From: Oceanimonas doudoroffii
GTDB taxonomy: Bacteria; Pseudomonadota; Gammaproteobacteria; Enterobacterales; Aeromonadaceae
Assembly (NCBI RefSeq): GCF_002242685.1
Contig: NZ_NBIM01000001.1
Location: 1,116,001-1,180,000 of the forward strand
DNA: 64,000 bases
Direction of reading: 5' to 3'
Shown here: piece by piece, positions 62,846 through 64,000 of the stretch
Layout: each line of letters begins with the position of its first letter
Position numbering within the stretch: position 1 is the stretch's first letter
Made by a program: the position numbers and the translations under genes
The notes under the pieces: model-generated
What the model was told of the DNA's origin: nothing
Databases searched by the model: none
What the model saw: only the letters and a program-made list of their open reading frames with translations

Positions 62846-64000
62846 ATGCAACATATTATTGTGGCCGGCGCCGGCATTGTGGGGCTGGCCGTTTGCAACG
62901 CCCTGCTGGAGCAGGGCTGCCGGGTTACCCTGCTGGACGCCAACGCCCCCGGCTCCGGCACCTCTGCCGGCAATGCGGGGCTGATCGCCGACTATGCCAC
63001 CACGCCGTTGTCCAACCCCGACAGCCTGCGCGCCATGCTGCGGGAGCTGACTCGCCGCCAGCCCGCGCTCTCGGTGGAGCCACGCTACCTGGCCGCCCTC
63101 GGCGGCTTTGGCCGGCGCTTTCTGCAGGCCATGGCCAGCGAGGCCTTTAACAACAACAAGCAAACCCTGGTGGACCTGGTTTCAAGGGGGGCGGCACTGC
63201 AAAAAGGACTGCTGGAGAGCCTGAACTCGCCCGGGCTGTACCAGCAAACCGGCTGCCTGCAGATATTTCGGGATTCGGCGATAACGGAGCAGCAACTGGG
63301 CGCCCTGGCCGACGCCAAGCGGCGGGATGGCGTGGCCTGCGAGGCGCTGGTGCCGAAGGCCGTACTGGCACTGGAGCCGGCGCTGAACGTGCGGGGCCTG
63401 ACCGGCGGGCTCTGGTATTCCAACACCTGGTCATTGCGCGATCCGCAAGGTCTCTGTGTCCGGCTGTTTCGGCAGTTGCAGCGGCGGGGGCTGGAATATG
63501 TGCCGTCGCAGCTGGACCGGCTGACGCCGTACGAAGACAGGGTACAGGTGCTGGCCGGCGGCCAGACACTCGGTGCCGATGCCGTCGTGCTCTGTGCCGG
63601 ACTGGGCAACCAGGCGCTGCTGGCCCCCCTTGGCGTAAATCTGCCCGTGGTCAGTGAGCGGGGTTATCACCTGATGCTGGACCGGCAACAGGTGACGCTG
63701 AACCGGCCCGTGGGCTGGCTTTCCCGTTACTTTTACGCCACTCCCATGGACCAGGGCATTCGCATCGCCGGCACCACCCAGTTTGCCCGGCCCGACGCCC
63801 CCGCCGCGCAGCGTCGCTACCGCCACATGCAGGAATGGGCCGCCAGCCTGTTTGGCCAGCCGGTGTCGGTGTCGTCACAGTGGATGGGGGTGCGCCACAG
63901 CACGCCGGACTCCCTGCCGATCATCGGCCAGCTGCCAGGGCATAAACGGATCACGCTGGCCTTTGGCCATGGCCACCTGGGCATGACCCTGGCCGCCATC
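62846..64000 (+). CDS. FAD-dependent D-amino acid dehydrogenase/amine oxidase (C-terminus cut by window edge)
   Basis: The open frame runs 385 codons from ATG 62846 to the window end. The N-terminus MQHIIVAGAGIVGLAVCNALLEQGCRVTLLDA is the Rossmann FAD motif (GAGIVG). SGTSAGNAGLIADYATTPLSNPDSL is the DAO-fold substrate-domain start, resembling DadA-type dehydrogenases. VVLCAGLGNQALLAPLGVNLPVVSERGYHLML and GVRHSTPDSLPIIGQLPGH are C-terminal FAD-fold motifs. It probably deaminates a D-amino acid or oxidises a cyclic imino acid delivered by the adjacent symporter. Only the last few dozen residues are missing. Confidence 0.9.
   Translation, partial: MQHIIVAGAGIVGLAVCNALLEQGCRVTLLDANAPGSGTSAGNAGLIADYATTPLSNPDSLRAMLRELTRRQPALSVEPRYLAALGGFGRRFLQAMASEAFNNNKQTLVDLVSRGAALQKGLLESLNSPGLYQQTGCLQIFRDSAITEQQLGALADAKRRDGVACEALVPKAVLALEPALNVRGLTGGLWYSNTWSLRDPQGLCVRLFRQLQRRGLEYVPSQLDRLTPYEDRVQVLAGGQTLGADAVVLCAGLGNQALLAPLGVNLPVVSERGYHLMLDRQQVTLNRPVGWLSRYFYATPMDQGIRIAGTTQFARPDAPAAQRRYRHMQEWAASLFGQPVSVSSQWMGVRHSTPDSLPIIGQLPGHKRITLAFGHGHLGMTLAAI

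Overview
This looks like chromosomal DNA from a halotolerant, probably marine gammaproteobacterium with high GC content. Enterobacterial/Aeromonadales-type synteny is present (apt-dnaX-ybaB-recR, yohJ-yohK-cdd, sbcB, maoP, dusC, dinG), next to ectoine synthesis, choline-to-betaine oxidation and many transporters for small organic acids and amino acids. An Aeromonadaceae member such as Oceanimonas, Oceanisphaera or Zobellella is my best guess; this is inferred from gene content and is not proven. I see no rRNA, tRNA, CRISPR array, insertion sequence or prophage in the window.

Layout. 1-3675 (minus strand): ectoine genes ectA-ectB-ectC, then an ectoine-type aspartate kinase cut by the left edge. 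A hairpin-rich gap separates ectC from the kinase. 3676-4307: a gene-free, strongly strand-asymmetric stretch. 4308-9813 (plus): a TPR membrane protein, maoP, sbcB, yohJK-cdd and grxB. 9923-14392 (minus): apt-dnaX-ybaB-recR and ybaN. dnaX carries a complete programmed -1 frameshift signal, and a REP-like element lies between ybaB and recR. 14551-20202: dusC, a DksA-type zinc-finger protein followed by eleven copies of a 7-bp repeat, a porin, dinG and a YccT-like protein. 20268-24417 (minus): DUF924 protein, YjiH-type membrane protein, tpm and a short BCCT transporter.

24792-33854 is an acidic-amino-acid locus: a glutamate/aspartate symporter, a sigma-54 response regulator, a histidine kinase with a built-in periplasmic amino-acid-binding domain, a HypT-like LysR regulator, an Asp/Glu racemase, aspartase and an XRE regulator. 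A near-consensus sigma-54 promoter and two palindromic enhancer candidates sit in front of the symporter.

34042-44272 is a C1/betaine block. It holds NAD-dependent formate dehydrogenase fdsGBA, glutathione-independent formaldehyde dehydrogenase, and betI-betB-betA. A BetI-type palindrome lies before betI and a near-identical one lies before the BCCT gene 16 kb away, which suggests one choline/betaine regulon.

44496-50017: a DsbA-fold isomerase, an AraC regulator with an Fsr-type exporter, LysR-DoxX-extradiol dioxygenase, and ybiI. 50035-57564 (minus) reads as a ketone-body uptake and use cassette: a PAS-containing sigma-54 activator, a TRAP transporter (dctPQM), 3-hydroxybutyrate dehydrogenase and acetoacetyl-CoA synthetase, again with a likely sigma-54 promoter and enhancer palindrome. 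57770-64000: a DEAD-box helicase, two LysR regulators, a sodium:solute symporter followed by a 33-residue membrane peptide, and a FAD-dependent amine/amino-acid oxidase cut by the right edge.

Overall the window combines osmoprotectant synthesis and turnover with two independently controlled sigma-54 nutrient-uptake modules. I found no wholly new machinery. The most interesting items are the acidic-amino-acid sensing module, the ketone-body TRAP cassette, the split BetI regulon and the hidden 33-residue symporter companion.
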